Shown: piece after piece, positions 27,375 through 36,589 of the stretch | How the letters are laid out: the number at the start of each line of letters is the position of its first letter | How positions within the stretch are numbered: the first letter of the stretch is position 1 | From: Hyphomicrobiales bacterium | GTDB taxonomy: Bacteria > Pseudomonadota > Alphaproteobacteria > Rhizobiales > Rhizobiaceae | Direction: 5' to 3' | DNA length: 64,000 nucleotides | Assembly: GCA_900472175.1 (NCBI GenBank) | Contig: UCHD01000001.1 | Location: 620,001 to 684,000 of the forward strand | Program-made: the position numbers and the translations under genes | The notes under the pieces: generated by a model | Database searches by the model: none | Told to the model about the DNA's origin: nothing | Seen by the model: only the letters and a program-made list of their open reading frames with translations

Positions 27375-28418
27375 TCAGATCGGCGCCGGATACATCTTGT
27401 GCAAGTGCGCGATGCCCTTCAGCACGTCGGCTGACAACACGACATCCTTGGCCGCGATATTCGTCTTCAGCTGCGCCATGCTGGTTGCGCCGATGATCAC
27501 CGAGGTCATGAAGGGGCGGGTGAGGCTGAAGGCGAGTTGCATCTGGGCGAGGTCGAGACCGTGTTCGCGGGCCAGCGCCGCATAAGCCTGGACTGCGGGT
27601 TCCTGGTATTCGGTATAGCGGCCGCCGAGGTCGCCGTTGATCGACAGGCGCGAGCCTTCGGGAGTGGCGCCGTTCAGATATTTGCCGGAGAGAAGACCAG
27701 CCGCAAGCGGCGAATAGGCGAGCAGGCCGACATTTTCATGATGGCTGACTTCTGCAAGATCGAGGTCGAAGGCGCGGTAGAGGAAATTGTATTCGTTCTG
27801 CAGCGAGGCGATGCGGGGAGCCCCGAGTTTCTCGGCAAGCGCCAGCATCTTCATCGTACCCCAGGCGGTATCGTTGGAGAGGCCGACGGCGCGGACCTTG
27901 CCTTCCTTGACGAAAGCGCCCAAGGTTTCAAGGATGGCGGCGAGGTCTTCGGTCACCGCCGACGTGTCCTGATGCGAGGGGTCATAGGTCCACGACTGGC
28001 GGAAATGATAGTGGCCACGGTTCGGCCAGTGCATCTGGTAGAGATCGACATGATCGGTCTGCAGGCGCTTCAGGCTGACTTCAAGCGCTTCGCGCATGGT
28101 CTTGGGGCTGGCAGGCGTTCCGCCGCGGATGTAGGGACGGCCGGGACCGGCGACCTTGGTCGCAACGACGATCTCGCTGCGCTTGCGGGATTTCTTCAGC
28201 CAGGTGCCGATATAGTCTTCGGTGAGGCCCATGGTTTCCGGGCCGGCCGGGGTGACGGGATAAAGCTCAGCGGTGTCGAAGAAGTTGACGCCCTGGCTGA
28301 CGGCATAATCCATCTGCTCATGCGCTTCCGCTTCGCTGTTCTGCGTGCCCCAGGTCATGGTGCCCAGGCAGATTTCCGAAACCGTGATGCCGGTGCGGCC
28401 GAGTGTGTTGTATTTCAT
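27375..28418 (-). CDS. Aldo/keto reductase (Tas-like)
   Basis: 347 aa NADP(H)-dependent TIM-barrel reductase. Catalytic tetrad D48, Y53, K88 and H130 all present (FDTAELY, VATKV, YQMHW). It ends in the rhizobial-type LHKMYPAPI, the same end found in the remnant at 23718. Divergent from fabD. Confidence 0.93.
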   Translation of the reverse strand: MKYNTLGRTGITVSEICLGTMTWGTQNSEAEAHEQMDYAVSQGVNFFDTAELYPVTPAGPETMGLTEDYIGTWLKKSRKRSEIVVATKVAGPGRPYIRGGTPASPKTMREALEVSLKRLQTDHVDLYQMHWPNRGHYHFRQSWTYDPSHQDTSAVTEDLAAILETLGAFVKEGKVRAVGLSNDTAWGTMKMLALAEKLGAPRIASLQNEYNFLYRAFDLDLAEVSHHENVGLLAYSPLAAGLLSGKYLNGATPEGSRLSINGDLGGRYTEYQEPAVQAYAALAREHGLDLAQMQLAFSLTRPFMTSVIIGATSMAQLKTNIAAKDVVLSADVLKGIAHLHKMYPAPI

Positions 28419-28647
28419 GGTGCTTAACGTGCCTCAAACTGTGTCCGGCGGCGAATGTAGAGGCTGTTTGCTGCGGCGCAAGAGAAAAGCAGAGCCGTGC
28501 ACAGGCGCCGGCTTTGGGGCTCGAAAGCTTGACTCATGCGTCAGGAATGTGAATGGAGAGGAAAAAGCTCCTGCCTGCCTTATGTTTGCCGGCAATGGGT
28601 TGGAATGAAACGGCGTAGCCAGGCTGCGCATGACGAGGAATAACCTC

Positions 28648-29592
28648 ATGGCAATTGCATTCACATTTCCGGGACAGGGCAGCCAGTCGCTCGGCATGGG
28701 CAAGGATCTGGCCGAGGCCTTTCCGGAAGCCGCCGCCGTCTTTGCCGAAGTCGACGACGCGCTCGGCGAAAAGCTCTCCGATATCATGTGGAACGGTCCC
28801 GAGGAAACGCTGACGCTGACAGCCAACGCTCAGCCGGCGCTGATGGCCGTATCGATCGCGGCGCTGCGGGTTCTGGAAGCAAAAGGCCTCGACCTGAAAT
28901 CGAAGGTCTCCTACGTCGCCGGTCACTCGCTCGGCGAATATTCCGCCCTCTGTGCCGCCGGCACGTTTTCGCTGGCCGATACGGCGCGGCTCTTGCGCAT
29001 TCGCGGCAATGCCATGCAGGCGGCGGTTCCGGTCGGCAAGGGCGCGATGGCGGCGATCATCGGGCTTGAGCATGCGGATGTCGATGCCGTCTGCACGGAA
29101 GCATCTGTCCTCGGTTCCTGCCAGATCGCCAATGACAATGGCGGCGGCCAGCTGGTGATTTCCGGCGAGAAGGCGGCTGTCGAAAAGGCGGCAATGCTGG
29201 CGACTGAAAAGGGCGCAAAGCGCGCCATCCTCCTGCCGGTTTCGGCACCCTTCCATTCGACGCTGATGGGACCGGCTGCCGACGCGATGCGCGATGCGCT
29301 GTCCACGGTCGCAAAGAACAATCCGGCTGTTCCGCTGATCGCCAATGTACGCGCAGCCCCGGTCACCGATGCGCACGAGATTGCCAAGCTTCTGGTTGAG
29401 CAGGTCACCGGCCAGGTCCGTTGGCGCGAGACCGTCGAATGGTTTGCCGCAAATGACGTGACGACGCTCTACGAGATCGGCTCCGGCAAGGTGCTGACCG
29501 GGCTGGCGCGCCGCATCGACAAGACCGTCACCGGTATTGCCATCAATTCTCCCGCCGATATCGATACGGCGCTTCAAACTCTGCTCGGCTAA
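28648..29592 (+). CDS. fabD: Malonyl-CoA:ACP transacylase
   Basis: 314 aa. Loads malonyl groups onto ACP for fatty acid synthesis. FPGQGSQ at ~6-12 and the nucleophile Ser94 in GHSLGEYSA are present, and catalytic His lies in the VSAPFHS region. ATG 28648 with GAGGAA upstream is favoured over ATG 28630. First gene of fabD-fabG-acpP-fabF. Confidence 0.97.
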   Translation: MAIAFTFPGQGSQSLGMGKDLAEAFPEAAAVFAEVDDALGEKLSDIMWNGPEETLTLTANAQPALMAVSIAALRVLEAKGLDLKSKVSYVAGHSLGEYSALCAAGTFSLADTARLLRIRGNAMQAAVPVGKGAMAAIIGLEHADVDAVCTEASVLGSCQIANDNGGGQLVISGEKAAVEKAAMLATEKGAKRAILLPVSAPFHSTLMGPAADAMRDALSTVAKNNPAVPLIANVRAAPVTDAHEIAKLLVEQVTGQVRWRETVEWFAANDVTTLYEIGSGKVLTGLARRIDKTVTGIAINSPADIDTALQTLLG

Positions 29593-29618
29593 GCCGAACC
29601 CAACAAGGACCCAAGACC

Positions 29619-30356
29619 ATGTTCGATCTGTCTGGCCGCAAGGCCCTCGTTACCGGCGCATCCGGCGGTATCGGCGAAGAGATTGCCCGCATCCTGCATG
29701 CGCAGGGCGCCATCGTCGGCCTGCACGGCACCCGCGTCGAAAAGCTGGAAGAGCTTGCCAATTCGCTCGGCGAGCGTGTTCATCTCTTCCCGGCCAATCT
29801 GGCTGATCGCGATGCCGTCAAGGCGCTCGGCGAAAAGGCGGAAGCCGAACTCGGCGGCGTCGACATCCTCGTCAACAATGCCGGCATCACCAAGGACGGC
29901 CTGTTCGTGCGCATGAGCGACGAAGACTGGGATGCTGTTCTCGAAGTCAACCTGACCTCGGTCTTCCGGCTGACCCGCGAGCTGACGCATCCGATGATGC
30001 GCCGCCGCCATGGCCGCATCATCAACATCACCTCGATCGTCGGCGTGACCGGCAATCCGGGCCAGGCCAATTACTGCGCCGCCAAGGCCGGCATGATCGG
30101 CATGTCGAAGTCGCTCGCCCAGGAAATCGCCACCCGCAACGTCACGGTCAACTGCGTCGCCCCGGGCTTCATCGAAAGTGCGATGACCGGCAAGCTGAAC
30201 GACAAGCAGAAGGACGCCATCATGGGCGCCATCCCGATGAAGCGGATGGGCACGGGCGGCGAAGTCGCCTCGGCGGTTGCTTATCTGGCTTCGAATGAGG
30301 CCGGTTACGTCACCGGTCAGACCATCCATGTCAACGGTGGCATGGCGATGATCTAA
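29619..30356 (+). CDS. fabG: 3-oxoacyl-[ACP] reductase
   Basis: 245 aa SDR of the FAS II cycle, reducing 3-oxoacyl-ACP with NADPH. TGASGGIG at 12-19, NNAG at 86-89, catalytic S139, Y152 and K156, and the FabG-type ending YVTGQTIHVNGGM. It lies 26 bp after fabD. Confidence 0.97.
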   Translation: MFDLSGRKALVTGASGGIGEEIARILHAQGAIVGLHGTRVEKLEELANSLGERVHLFPANLADRDAVKALGEKAEAELGGVDILVNNAGITKDGLFVRMSDEDWDAVLEVNLTSVFRLTRELTHPMMRRRHGRIINITSIVGVTGNPGQANYCAAKAGMIGMSKSLAQEIATRNVTVNCVAPGFIESAMTGKLNDKQKDAIMGAIPMKRMGTGGEVASAVAYLASNEAGYVTGQTIHVNGGMAMI

Positions 30357-30680
30357 GGCTTGGTGCGGGCCGTCAAAGGCCTGTGCCGCCACGTTTCCGG
30401 CTCTATCGGAGATGTGGGACCGAAATACCGGGAATTGCATGTTGACCAAGCCATTCCCGGCCATTTTCGGACTTTGCGACAGACTTAAACCGTGTTAAGC
30501 GGGCCATGACTGTGCGCAGTCGATCGGAAGATCTGCGGTATACGCTGGCTTTGGCAGGCGTGGTTTGCCCGCTTCCGGTTGAACGAATTGCCGGGCGGAT
30601 CGTCTTGATCTGTCAGGCGTTAATAGGGTACCGATGTCAGAACGGCATCGTTGAGAAAAACAAAGGTCGAGGAATCCGAC
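30357..30680 (+). other. fabG-acpP intergenic region (324 bp), no gene seen
   Basis: No coding frame here looks real. It should carry the acpP promoter, since acpP is normally expressed far above its neighbours. A short inverted repeat CTTAA/TTAAG (30484-30488, 30495-30499) is the only structure noted; no confident -35/-10 pair was found. Confidence 0.5.
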
Positions 30681-30917
30681 ATGAGCGACGTAGCAGAACG
30701 CGTAAAGAAAATTGTTATTGATCATCTTGGCGTCGATGCCGAAAAGGTCTCGGAAGGCGCAAGCTTCATCGACGATCTGGGCGCTGACTCGCTCGACACC
30801 GTCGAACTGGTCATGGCATTCGAAGAAGAGTTCGGCGTCGAAATTCCCGACGATGCAGCGGATTCGATCCTGACGGTCGGCGACGCTGTCAAGTTCATCG
30901 AAAAGGCACAGGCCTAA
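30681..30917 (+). CDS. acpP: Acyl carrier protein
   Basis: 78 aa, very acidic. The phosphopantetheine attachment site is Ser37 in [18 protein letters not shown] lies 6 bases before ATG 30681. Carries growing acyl chains for FabD, FabG and FabF encoded around it. A strong terminator follows within 20 bp, so acpP can be transcribed as a monocistronic message. Confidence 0.98.
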   Translation: MSDVAERVKKIVIDHLGVDAEKVSEGASFIDDLGADSLDTVELVMAFEEEFGVEIPDDAADSILTVGDAVKFIEKAQA

Positions 30918-30933
30918 TATCAGGCCGTGTTCG

Positions 30934-30960
30934 GGCGGGGCGCTTTGCGGCCCGCCTTTT
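30934..30960 (+). terminator. Rho-independent terminator after acpP
   Basis: GGCGGGGCGC (30934-30943) pairs with GCGGCCCGCC (30947-30956) with one mismatch and a TTT loop, followed by TTTT. Confidence 0.85.
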
Positions 30961-31001
30961 GTCCCTCCATGGGGCGTGCTCTCCGTTACGGGAGCAAAAG
31001 C

Positions 31002-31064
31002 ATGATCAAGGAAAGCCTCAAGGCTTCCGTACCTGAGATCACGCAGTACAGCATCACGGAATAG
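31002..31064 (+). CDS. Possible 20-aa small ORF between acpP and fabF
   Basis: ATG 31002 has GGGAG (30990-30994) at a good 7-nt spacing and reads 20 codons to TAG, starting MIKESLKASV. It is too short to judge by composition and resembles nothing known to me. It sits after the acpP terminator and 72 bp before fabF, so it could be a fabF leader peptide or chance. It covers a small hairpin (GGAA-GCC/GGCTTCC). Confidence 0.25.
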   Translation: MIKESLKASVPEITQYSITE

Positions 31065-31136
31065 GATGTACGGATCCGGTTTTTTGCGCGAGGTCCGGTC
31101 CGGTTCTGGAACGAACAGGCAGGATGGATCACGGGC

Positions 31137-32396
31137 ATGAGACGTGTCGTTATCACCGGTACCGGCATGGTATCTCCCTTGGGTTGCGGGACTGAGATAT
31201 CCTGGTCGCGGCTCATCGCCGGCGACAATGCCGCCCGCAAAGTCACAGAATTCGAAGTCGAAGACCTTCCCGCAAAGATCGCCTGCCGCCTGCCATTCGG
31301 CGATGGCTCCAATGGCACCTTCAATCCCGACAACTGGATGGAACTGAAGGAACAGCGCAAGGTCGACAGTTTCATCATCTATGCGATGGCCGCTGCCGAC
31401 ATGGCGCTTGCCGATGCTGACTGGCATCCGAAGACCGACGAGGACCAGATCGCCACCGGCGTGATGATCGGTTCGGGCATCGGCGGTCTCGAAGGCATTG
31501 TCGAAGGCGGCATCACGCTGCGCGACCGCGGCCCACGCCGGGTTTCCCCCTTCTTCATTCCGGGCCGCCTGATCAACCTTGCCTCCGGCCAGGTGTCGAT
31601 CCGCCACAAGCTGCGCGGCCCCAATCATTCCGTCGTTACAGCCTGCTCGACGGGCGCCCACGCCATTGGCGACGCCGCCCGCTTCATCGCCCTGGGCGAT
31701 GCCGACGTGATGGTGGCCGGTGGAACGGAATCACCGATTTCACGCATTGCGCTGGCCGGCTTTGCCGCCTGCAAGGCGCTGTCCACCCAGCACAACGACG
31801 ACCCGACCAAGGCATCGCGCCCCTATGACCAGGACCGCGACGGTTTCGTCATGGGCGAGGGCGCAGGTATCGTCGTCTTGGAAGAGCTTGAGCATGCCAA
31901 GGCGCGTGGCGCCAAGATCTATGCCGAAGTGGTCGGCTACGGCCTGTCTGGCGACGCGCACCACATCACCGCTCCGGCCGAAGACGGCGACGGTGCCTAT
32001 CGCTGCATGCAGATGGCCCTGAAGCGCGCCGGTCTCTCGGCCGCTGATGTCGATTACGTCAACGCCCATGGCACATCGACCATGGCCGACACGATCGAAC
32101 TGGGCGCCGTCGAGCGCGTTCTCGGTGAGCATGCGGGCAAGGTCTCGATGTCGTCGACCAAGTCGGCGATTGGCCACCTGCTTGGTGCGGCCGGTGCCGT
32201 CGAGGCGATTTTCTGCGCGCTGGCGATCCGCGACAATGTCGCTCCGCCGACGCTCAATCTCGATAATCCCTCGGTCGAAACCAAGATCGACCTGGTGCCG
32301 CATGTGGCGCGCAAGCGCGAGATCAATGTCGCCCTGTCGAATTCGTTCGGCTTCGGCGGCACCAACGCCTCGCTGGTTCTGCGCCGCTACGCCTGA
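31137..32396 (+). CDS. fabF: 3-oxoacyl-[ACP] synthase II
   Basis: 419 aa thiolase-fold condensing enzyme that elongates acyl-ACP. Catalytic Cys170 (TACSTGAH), His311 (NAHGTST), Lys342 and His347 (TKSAIGH) are all in place, and it ends FGFGGTNASLVLRR. It follows acpP by about 220 bp across a terminator, so it may use its own promoter or read-through. Confidence 0.97.
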   Translation: MRRVVITGTGMVSPLGCGTEISWSRLIAGDNAARKVTEFEVEDLPAKIACRLPFGDGSNGTFNPDNWMELKEQRKVDSFIIYAMAAADMALADADWHPKTDEDQIATGVMIGSGIGGLEGIVEGGITLRDRGPRRVSPFFIPGRLINLASGQVSIRHKLRGPNHSVVTACSTGAHAIGDAARFIALGDADVMVAGGTESPISRIALAGFAACKALSTQHNDDPTKASRPYDQDRDGFVMGEGAGIVVLEELEHAKARGAKIYAEVVGYGLSGDAHHITAPAEDGDGAYRCMQMALKRAGLSAADVDYVNAHGTSTMADTIELGAVERVLGEHAGKVSMSSTKSAIGHLLGAAGAVEAIFCALAIRDNVAPPTLNLDNPSVETKIDLVPHVARKREINVALSNSFGFGGTNASLVLRRYA

Positions 32397-32408
32397 TTTT
32401 TTGACGCA

Positions 32409-32433
32409 ACGGGCCTGCCGGATGGCGGCCCGT
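32409..32433 (+). terminator. Hairpin terminator after fabF
   Basis: ACGGGCC (32409-32415) pairs with GGCCCGT (32427-32433), with an inner GCC/GGC pair. The T run after it is poor. Confidence 0.55.
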
Positions 32434-32643
32434 CCTTAACGCCGGTACCCTCCGGTCTACCCTGCAAGCACGATAATTCTCCCGCTATCGTGCTTTTGCC
32501 GCATTGCTCAGTTCAAACGTGGCATACGGACGATTGCGGCTGAAGCCTGTATTGTCGGCGCGTGGTTTTGTAACCATGCTGACACAAGGCCAAGGACGTA
32601 CTGTCGCTATAATCGTGACAAGGTGATTCTCATTCCTGTTTCT

Positions 32644-32695
32644 CTTCTGGAGTTCGCATCAGGGATGGAGACGTGCATGATGCGAACTCCAGAAG
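32644..32695 (+). promoter_or_regulatory. 18-bp perfect inverted repeat over the mltG translation start
   Basis: CTTCTGGAGTTCGCATCA (32644-32661) is exactly complementary to 32678-32695, with a 16-nt loop that holds GGAG and a GTG (32673). The second arm is followed at once by AGGA (32697-32700) and GTG 32706, the favoured mltG start. As RNA it would form a very stable hairpin either presenting or flanking the start sites. Lacking a T run, it is not an ordinary terminator. The rest of the 32397-32643 gap holds only the fabF terminator and presumed promoter. Confidence 0.65.
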
Positions 32696-32705
32696 CAGGA
32701 CTCCA

Positions 32706-33884
32706 GTGAACGACGCAAACGACACCAGCGCAGCGCCTTTCGGCCGCAACGAGGCGGGCAATACCGGCCCGATCATCCCGAAATCGGCAAGCGAAGCTCT
32801 TCGCCCGGAAAAAGTGCCACAGCCGCCCAAGCGGTCGCGCAAGGCAAAGAGCCAGGTCGTTATCTTCCTGAATTTCCTGATGACCGTGATCGTCTGCCTG
32901 ACCATCGCGGCAGCCGGAACGGTTTATTATGCGATGTCCGCCTATGAGGACAACGGCCCGCTGACGGCCAATACCAATTTCATCGTGCGCAACGGCGCCG
33001 GCATCCAGGAGATCGCCAGCAGCCTCGAGCGCAACAATATCGTGTCCGACGGCCGCGTCTTCCGTTTCATGTCGGAAGCCTATCTCGAGGACAACGATAC
33101 GCTGAAGGCCGGCGAATACGAGATCAAGGCCGGTTCCTCGATGCAGGAGATCATGCAGCTCCTGAAATCGGGCAAGTCCATCCTTTACTCGGTGTCGCTG
33201 CCGGAAGGCCTGACGGTCAAGCAGATGTTCGCCAGACTGGGCGGCGATCCGGTTCTGGAAGGCGATCTGCCGGTGCAGGTGCCGCCTGAAGGCACGCTGC
33301 GCCCCGATACCTACAAGTTTTCGCGCGGTACAAAACGTGGGGAAATCGTCGCGCAGATGGCGGCGGCGCAGAAGTCGCTCGTCGACCAGATCTGGGACAA
33401 GCGCAATCCGGACCTGCCGATTGCCAGCCGCGAGGAATTCGTCACGCTGGCCTCGATCGTCGAGAAGGAAACCGGCATTGCCGACGAGCGCTCGCGGGTT
33501 GCCTCCGTATTCATCAACCGGCTGGAAAAGGGCATGCGCCTTCAGTCCGATCCGACGATCATCTACGGTATCTTCGGCGGTGACGGTAAACCGGCGGACC
33601 GGCCGATCCTGAAGTCGGACCTCGAAAAGGATACGCCCTACAATACCTATATGATCAAGGGCCTGCCGCCGACACCGATCGCCAATCCGGGCCGGGCAGC
33701 GCTCGAAGCCGTTGCCAATCCGTCGCGCACGTCAGACCTTTATTTCGTCGCTGACGGTACCGGCGGGCATGTGTTTGCAGCCACGCTTGACGAACACAAC
33801 AGCAATGTCCGGCGCTGGCGCAAGATCGAGGCTGAAAAGGCCGCTGCGGCGAAAGCGGCTGAAACGCCACCCGCCCAGGAATAA
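32706..33884 (+). CDS. mltG: Endolytic murein transglycosylase MltG
   Basis: 392 aa. Cytoplasmic basic/proline-rich N-terminus, one membrane helix (~51-73), a LysM-like region (~85-150) and the YceG catalytic domain with Glu253 in SIVEKETG. Cuts nascent glycan strands at the inner membrane. GTG 32706 with AGGA six bases upstream is favoured; GTG 32673, inside the hairpin loop, would add 11 residues. Confidence 0.94.
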   Translation: MNDANDTSAAPFGRNEAGNTGPIIPKSASEALRPEKVPQPPKRSRKAKSQVVIFLNFLMTVIVCLTIAAAGTVYYAMSAYEDNGPLTANTNFIVRNGAGIQEIASSLERNNIVSDGRVFRFMSEAYLEDNDTLKAGEYEIKAGSSMQEIMQLLKSGKSILYSVSLPEGLTVKQMFARLGGDPVLEGDLPVQVPPEGTLRPDTYKFSRGTKRGEIVAQMAAAQKSLVDQIWDKRNPDLPIASREEFVTLASIVEKETGIADERSRVASVFINRLEKGMRLQSDPTIIYGIFGGDGKPADRPILKSDLEKDTPYNTYMIKGLPPTPIANPGRAALEAVANPSRTSDLYFVADGTGGHVFAATLDEHNSNVRRWRKIEAEKAAAAKAAETPPAQE

Positions 33885-34043
33885 CCGCGCTCTATCAGGC
33901 TTGTGGATGACACGGCTCCGGTACGCTTGACCCTTGCGGTTGACCGTGCCGGGGCCGTACACATTCATGCATCAATTCAAAGTTCCGCAGCCCCCTTCGC
34001 CATTTTTAGGCGTTGGCCCTGCCGGGGCGGGAGGATACGAACG

Positions 34044-34931
34044 ATGCCGCTGCAATCCATGACGGGATTTGCCCGCCGCGAGGGAACTTGCGGACGCTAT
34101 CGCTGGGCGTGGGAACTGCGCTCGGTCAATGGCAAGGGCCTTGATCTTCGGCTGCGCCTGCCGACGGGCACCGAGCATCTGGAGACCGAGGTGCGCAAGC
34201 TAACCGGCGAGTGTTTTTCGCGCGGCAACATGCAGGTCAATCTTACCGTCAGCGCCAGCGAGGCCGGGGTCGAACCGGTGGTCAACCAAGGGGCTCTTTC
34301 CGCCGTCCTGTCATTGCGCGAGCAGTTGCGCGATGTCATCGATCCGGCGCCGCTGCGCCTTGATACGCTTTTGGCCATTCGCGGCATCGTCGATTTTCGC
34401 GAACCGGAAGAACAGGAAGGCGAGCGCGCCGCCCGCGACGGCGATATTCTCGCCGGCCTGCGGTCTGCGCTCGCCGACATGACATCGATGCGCGAGGGAG
34501 AGGGCGTGGCGCTCCGCCGGGTCCTGCTGGAGCAGATCGACCGGATCGAGTTGTTGACCGGCGAGATCGAGGCAGACCCGTCGCGCAGTGTGGCCGTGAT
34601 TACCGCCCGCCTAGCCAGCCAGGTCGCCTTGGTGATGGACGGCGGCTCGAAGATAGATCCCGACCGTCTCTATGCCGAGGTCGCGTTGCTGGCGGCCAAG
34701 GCCGATATCCGCGAGGAAATCGACCGTCTGCGCACCCATGTGACGGCTGCCCGCGATCTTTTGAATAAAGGCGGCCCTGTCGGCCGCAAACTCGATTTCC
34801 TTTCTCAGGAATTTAACCGCGAATCAAATACCATCTGTTCCAAGTCGAATGCGGCTGCGGTCACCGCCGCCGGTATTGAACTGAAGGTCGTCATCGACCA
34901 GTTCCGTGAACAGGTCCAAAATCTGGAGTGA
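34044..34931 (+). CDS. yicC: YicC family endoribonuclease
   Basis: 295 aa. N-terminal YicC domain begins [10 protein letters not shown] with [12 protein letters not shown]; the C-terminal DUF1732 part ends [22 protein letters not shown]...[12 protein letters not shown], very conserved in the family. E. coli YicC is a stress-linked RNase. GGGAGGA eight bases before ATG 34044 fixes the start; the frame upstream to 33903 is not used. gmk follows 5 bp later. Confidence 0.95.
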   Translation: MPLQSMTGFARREGTCGRYRWAWELRSVNGKGLDLRLRLPTGTEHLETEVRKLTGECFSRGNMQVNLTVSASEAGVEPVVNQGALSAVLSLREQLRDVIDPAPLRLDTLLAIRGIVDFREPEEQEGERAARDGDILAGLRSALADMTSMREGEGVALRRVLLEQIDRIELLTGEIEADPSRSVAVITARLASQVALVMDGGSKIDPDRLYAEVALLAAKADIREEIDRLRTHVTAARDLLNKGGPVGRKLDFLSQEFNRESNTICSKSNAAAVTAAGIELKVVIDQFREQVQNLE

Positions 34932-34936
34932 ACCCC

Positions 34937-35593
34937 GTGAGCCAAACGTCCACCAAAGCCATTCAGCGCCGCGGTCTCATGCTGGTGATCTCGTCGCCTT
35001 CGGGTGCCGGCAAGTCGACCATTGCGCGCAACCTGCTCGAATCCGATCCGCATATGAGCATCTCGGTCAGCGTGACGACGCGCAAGCGGCGCCCGAGCGA
35101 GATCGAAGGGCGCCACTATTTCTTCAAGTCGATCCGCGAATTCGAGGGGCTGCGCCAGACCGACGCGCTTCTGGAATGGGCCGAGGTCCACGGCAATTTC
35201 TACGGCACGCCACGCGATGCCGTCGAGACCGCGATGTCGGAAGGGCAGGACATGCTGTTCGACATCGACTGGCAGGGCGCTCAGCAGCTGCAGGAAAAGA
35301 TGGGCGGCGATGTCGTCTCGATCTTCATCCTGCCGCCGACCATGGCCGAACTGCAGTCGCGCCTGCATCGGCGCGCCGAGGATACCGAGGAGGTCATTGC
35401 CACGCGGCTGGCCAATTCACGCTCCGAGATCGAGCACTGGCTGGAATATGACTATATCGTCGTCAACGAGGATCTCGACAGCGCCTTCGCCTCCGTCCAG
35501 GCGATTGTCGAGGCCGAACGCCTGCGCCGCGACCGCCGCCCCGGATTGTTCGAGTTCGTCAACGGTTTGCTGACGGAAACGCCGAAGCTTTGA
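34937..35593 (+). CDS. gmk: Guanylate kinase
   Basis: 218 aa. ATP + GMP to ADP + GDP. P-loop PSGAGKST at 21-28, GMP-binding [19 protein letters not shown], and the lid region. Start is GTG 34937 (GGAG upstream) or GTG 34928 overlapping the yicC stop; no ATG is available. yicC-gmk pairing is widespread. Confidence 0.96.
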   Translation: MSQTSTKAIQRRGLMLVISSPSGAGKSTIARNLLESDPHMSISVSVTTRKRRPSEIEGRHYFFKSIREFEGLRQTDALLEWAEVHGNFYGTPRDAVETAMSEGQDMLFDIDWQGAQQLQEKMGGDVVSIFILPPTMAELQSRLHRRAEDTEEVIATRLANSRSEIEHWLEYDYIVVNEDLDSAFASVQAIVEAERLRRDRRPGLFEFVNGLLTETPKL

Positions 35594-35630
35594 TGGTCTC
35601 TGGTTAGGGATCAGGTGCCAATTGCTCTCT

Positions 35631-35651
35631 CTTCTCCCCAGCGGGGAGAAG
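35631..35651. repeat. Rhizobial dispersed palindrome (CTTCTCCCC type), copy 2
   Basis: CTTCTCCCC, loop AGC, GGGGAGAAG. It is followed by GGGCAGGATGAGGGG, a sequence that often accompanies this element in Rhizobiaceae. Sits between convergent gmk and rsmA. Confidence 0.8.
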
Positions 35652-35733
35652 GAGGCCCATAGGGCAGGATGAGGGGGGCGGCAGGCTCAGAGTTTGGCGA
35701 AAGACCTCCTCATCGCCTCGCATGCGCTCGGCA

Positions 35734-35754
35734 CTTCTCCCCGCTGGGGAGAAG
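35734..35754. repeat. Rhizobial dispersed palindrome (CTTCTCCCC type), copy 3
   Basis: CTTCTCCCC, loop GCT, GGGGAGAAG, 82 bp after copy 2. The two copies and the DNA between them form one composite RIME-like element filling the gmk-rsmA gap, and may end transcription from both sides. Confidence 0.8.
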
Positions 35755-35761
35755 AGGCAGG

Positions 35762-36589
35762 CTACATACAATTCGCCAACCGGCAGAACTCTTCCACCGA
35801 CAAGGTTTCCGCCCGGCGCTTGGGGTCGATCTCGGCCTTAGCCAGCAAGGCTTCTCCACCGATCGATTTGACACTCTGGCGCAGCATCTTACGGCGCTGG
35901 CCGAAGGCGGCCATCGTTACCTTTTCGAGGGCTTCCGCCGAGCAGGGGATCGGGTTTTCAAGCGGTTCGAGATGCACCACGGATGACGTGACCTTCGGCG
36001 GCGGCGAGAAGGCTTGTGGCGGTACGTCGAAGGCCATGCGGGCATTCGTGCGCCAGCCGCAGAGCACGCCGAGGCGGCCATAATGGTCGTCGTCGGCCTT
36101 GGCGACGATGCGCAAGCCCACTTCGCGCTGGAACATCAGCGTCATCGATTGGTAAAATGGCGGCCAGGCCTTCGGCAAAAGCCAGTTGACCAGAAGCTGC
36201 GTGCCGACATTGTAAGGCAGGTTGGCAATGATCTTGACGGGGCCTTCGGTCACGAGGTCCTCGAACGGCGTTTTCAGCGCATCGCCCTCGATGACCTCGA
36301 GACGGCCGGGATAGAAATCCGAAATTTCGGCAAGGGCGGGCAGGCAGCGGGCGTCGCGCTCGATGGCAATGACCTTCTTGGCGCCCAGCGACAGGATGGC
36401 GCGGGTGAGGCCGCCGGGACCGGGGCCGACCTCGATCACCGTCACGCCCTCAAGCGGACCGGCCGTGCGGGCGATCTTCTGGGTGAGGTTGAGGTCGAGC
36501 AGAAAGTTCTGGCCGAGCGCCTTCTTTGCGTCGAGGCCGTGGCGGGTGATAACGTCGCGCAGCGGTGGCAAGCCGTCGATCGCTGCCAT
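35762..36589 (-). CDS. rsmA: 16S rRNA dimethyladenosine transferase (KsgA)
   Basis: 275 aa SAM-dependent enzyme that dimethylates two adenines near the 3' end of 16S rRNA. LGQNFL at 25-30, SAM loop [10 protein letters not shown] (53-62) and motif IV NLPYN at 123-127. Its ATG shares one base with the pdxA stop (TGATG), implying translational coupling. Confidence 0.97.
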   Translation of the reverse strand: MAAIDGLPPLRDVITRHGLDAKKALGQNFLLDLNLTQKIARTAGPLEGVTVIEVGPGPGGLTRAILSLGAKKVIAIERDARCLPALAEISDFYPGRLEVIEGDALKTPFEDLVTEGPVKIIANLPYNVGTQLLVNWLLPKAWPPFYQSMTLMFQREVGLRIVAKADDDHYGRLGVLCGWRTNARMAFDVPPQAFSPPPKVTSSVVHLEPLENPIPCSAEALEKVTMAAFGQRRKMLRQSVKSIGGEALLAKAEIDPKRRAETLSVEEFCRLANCM

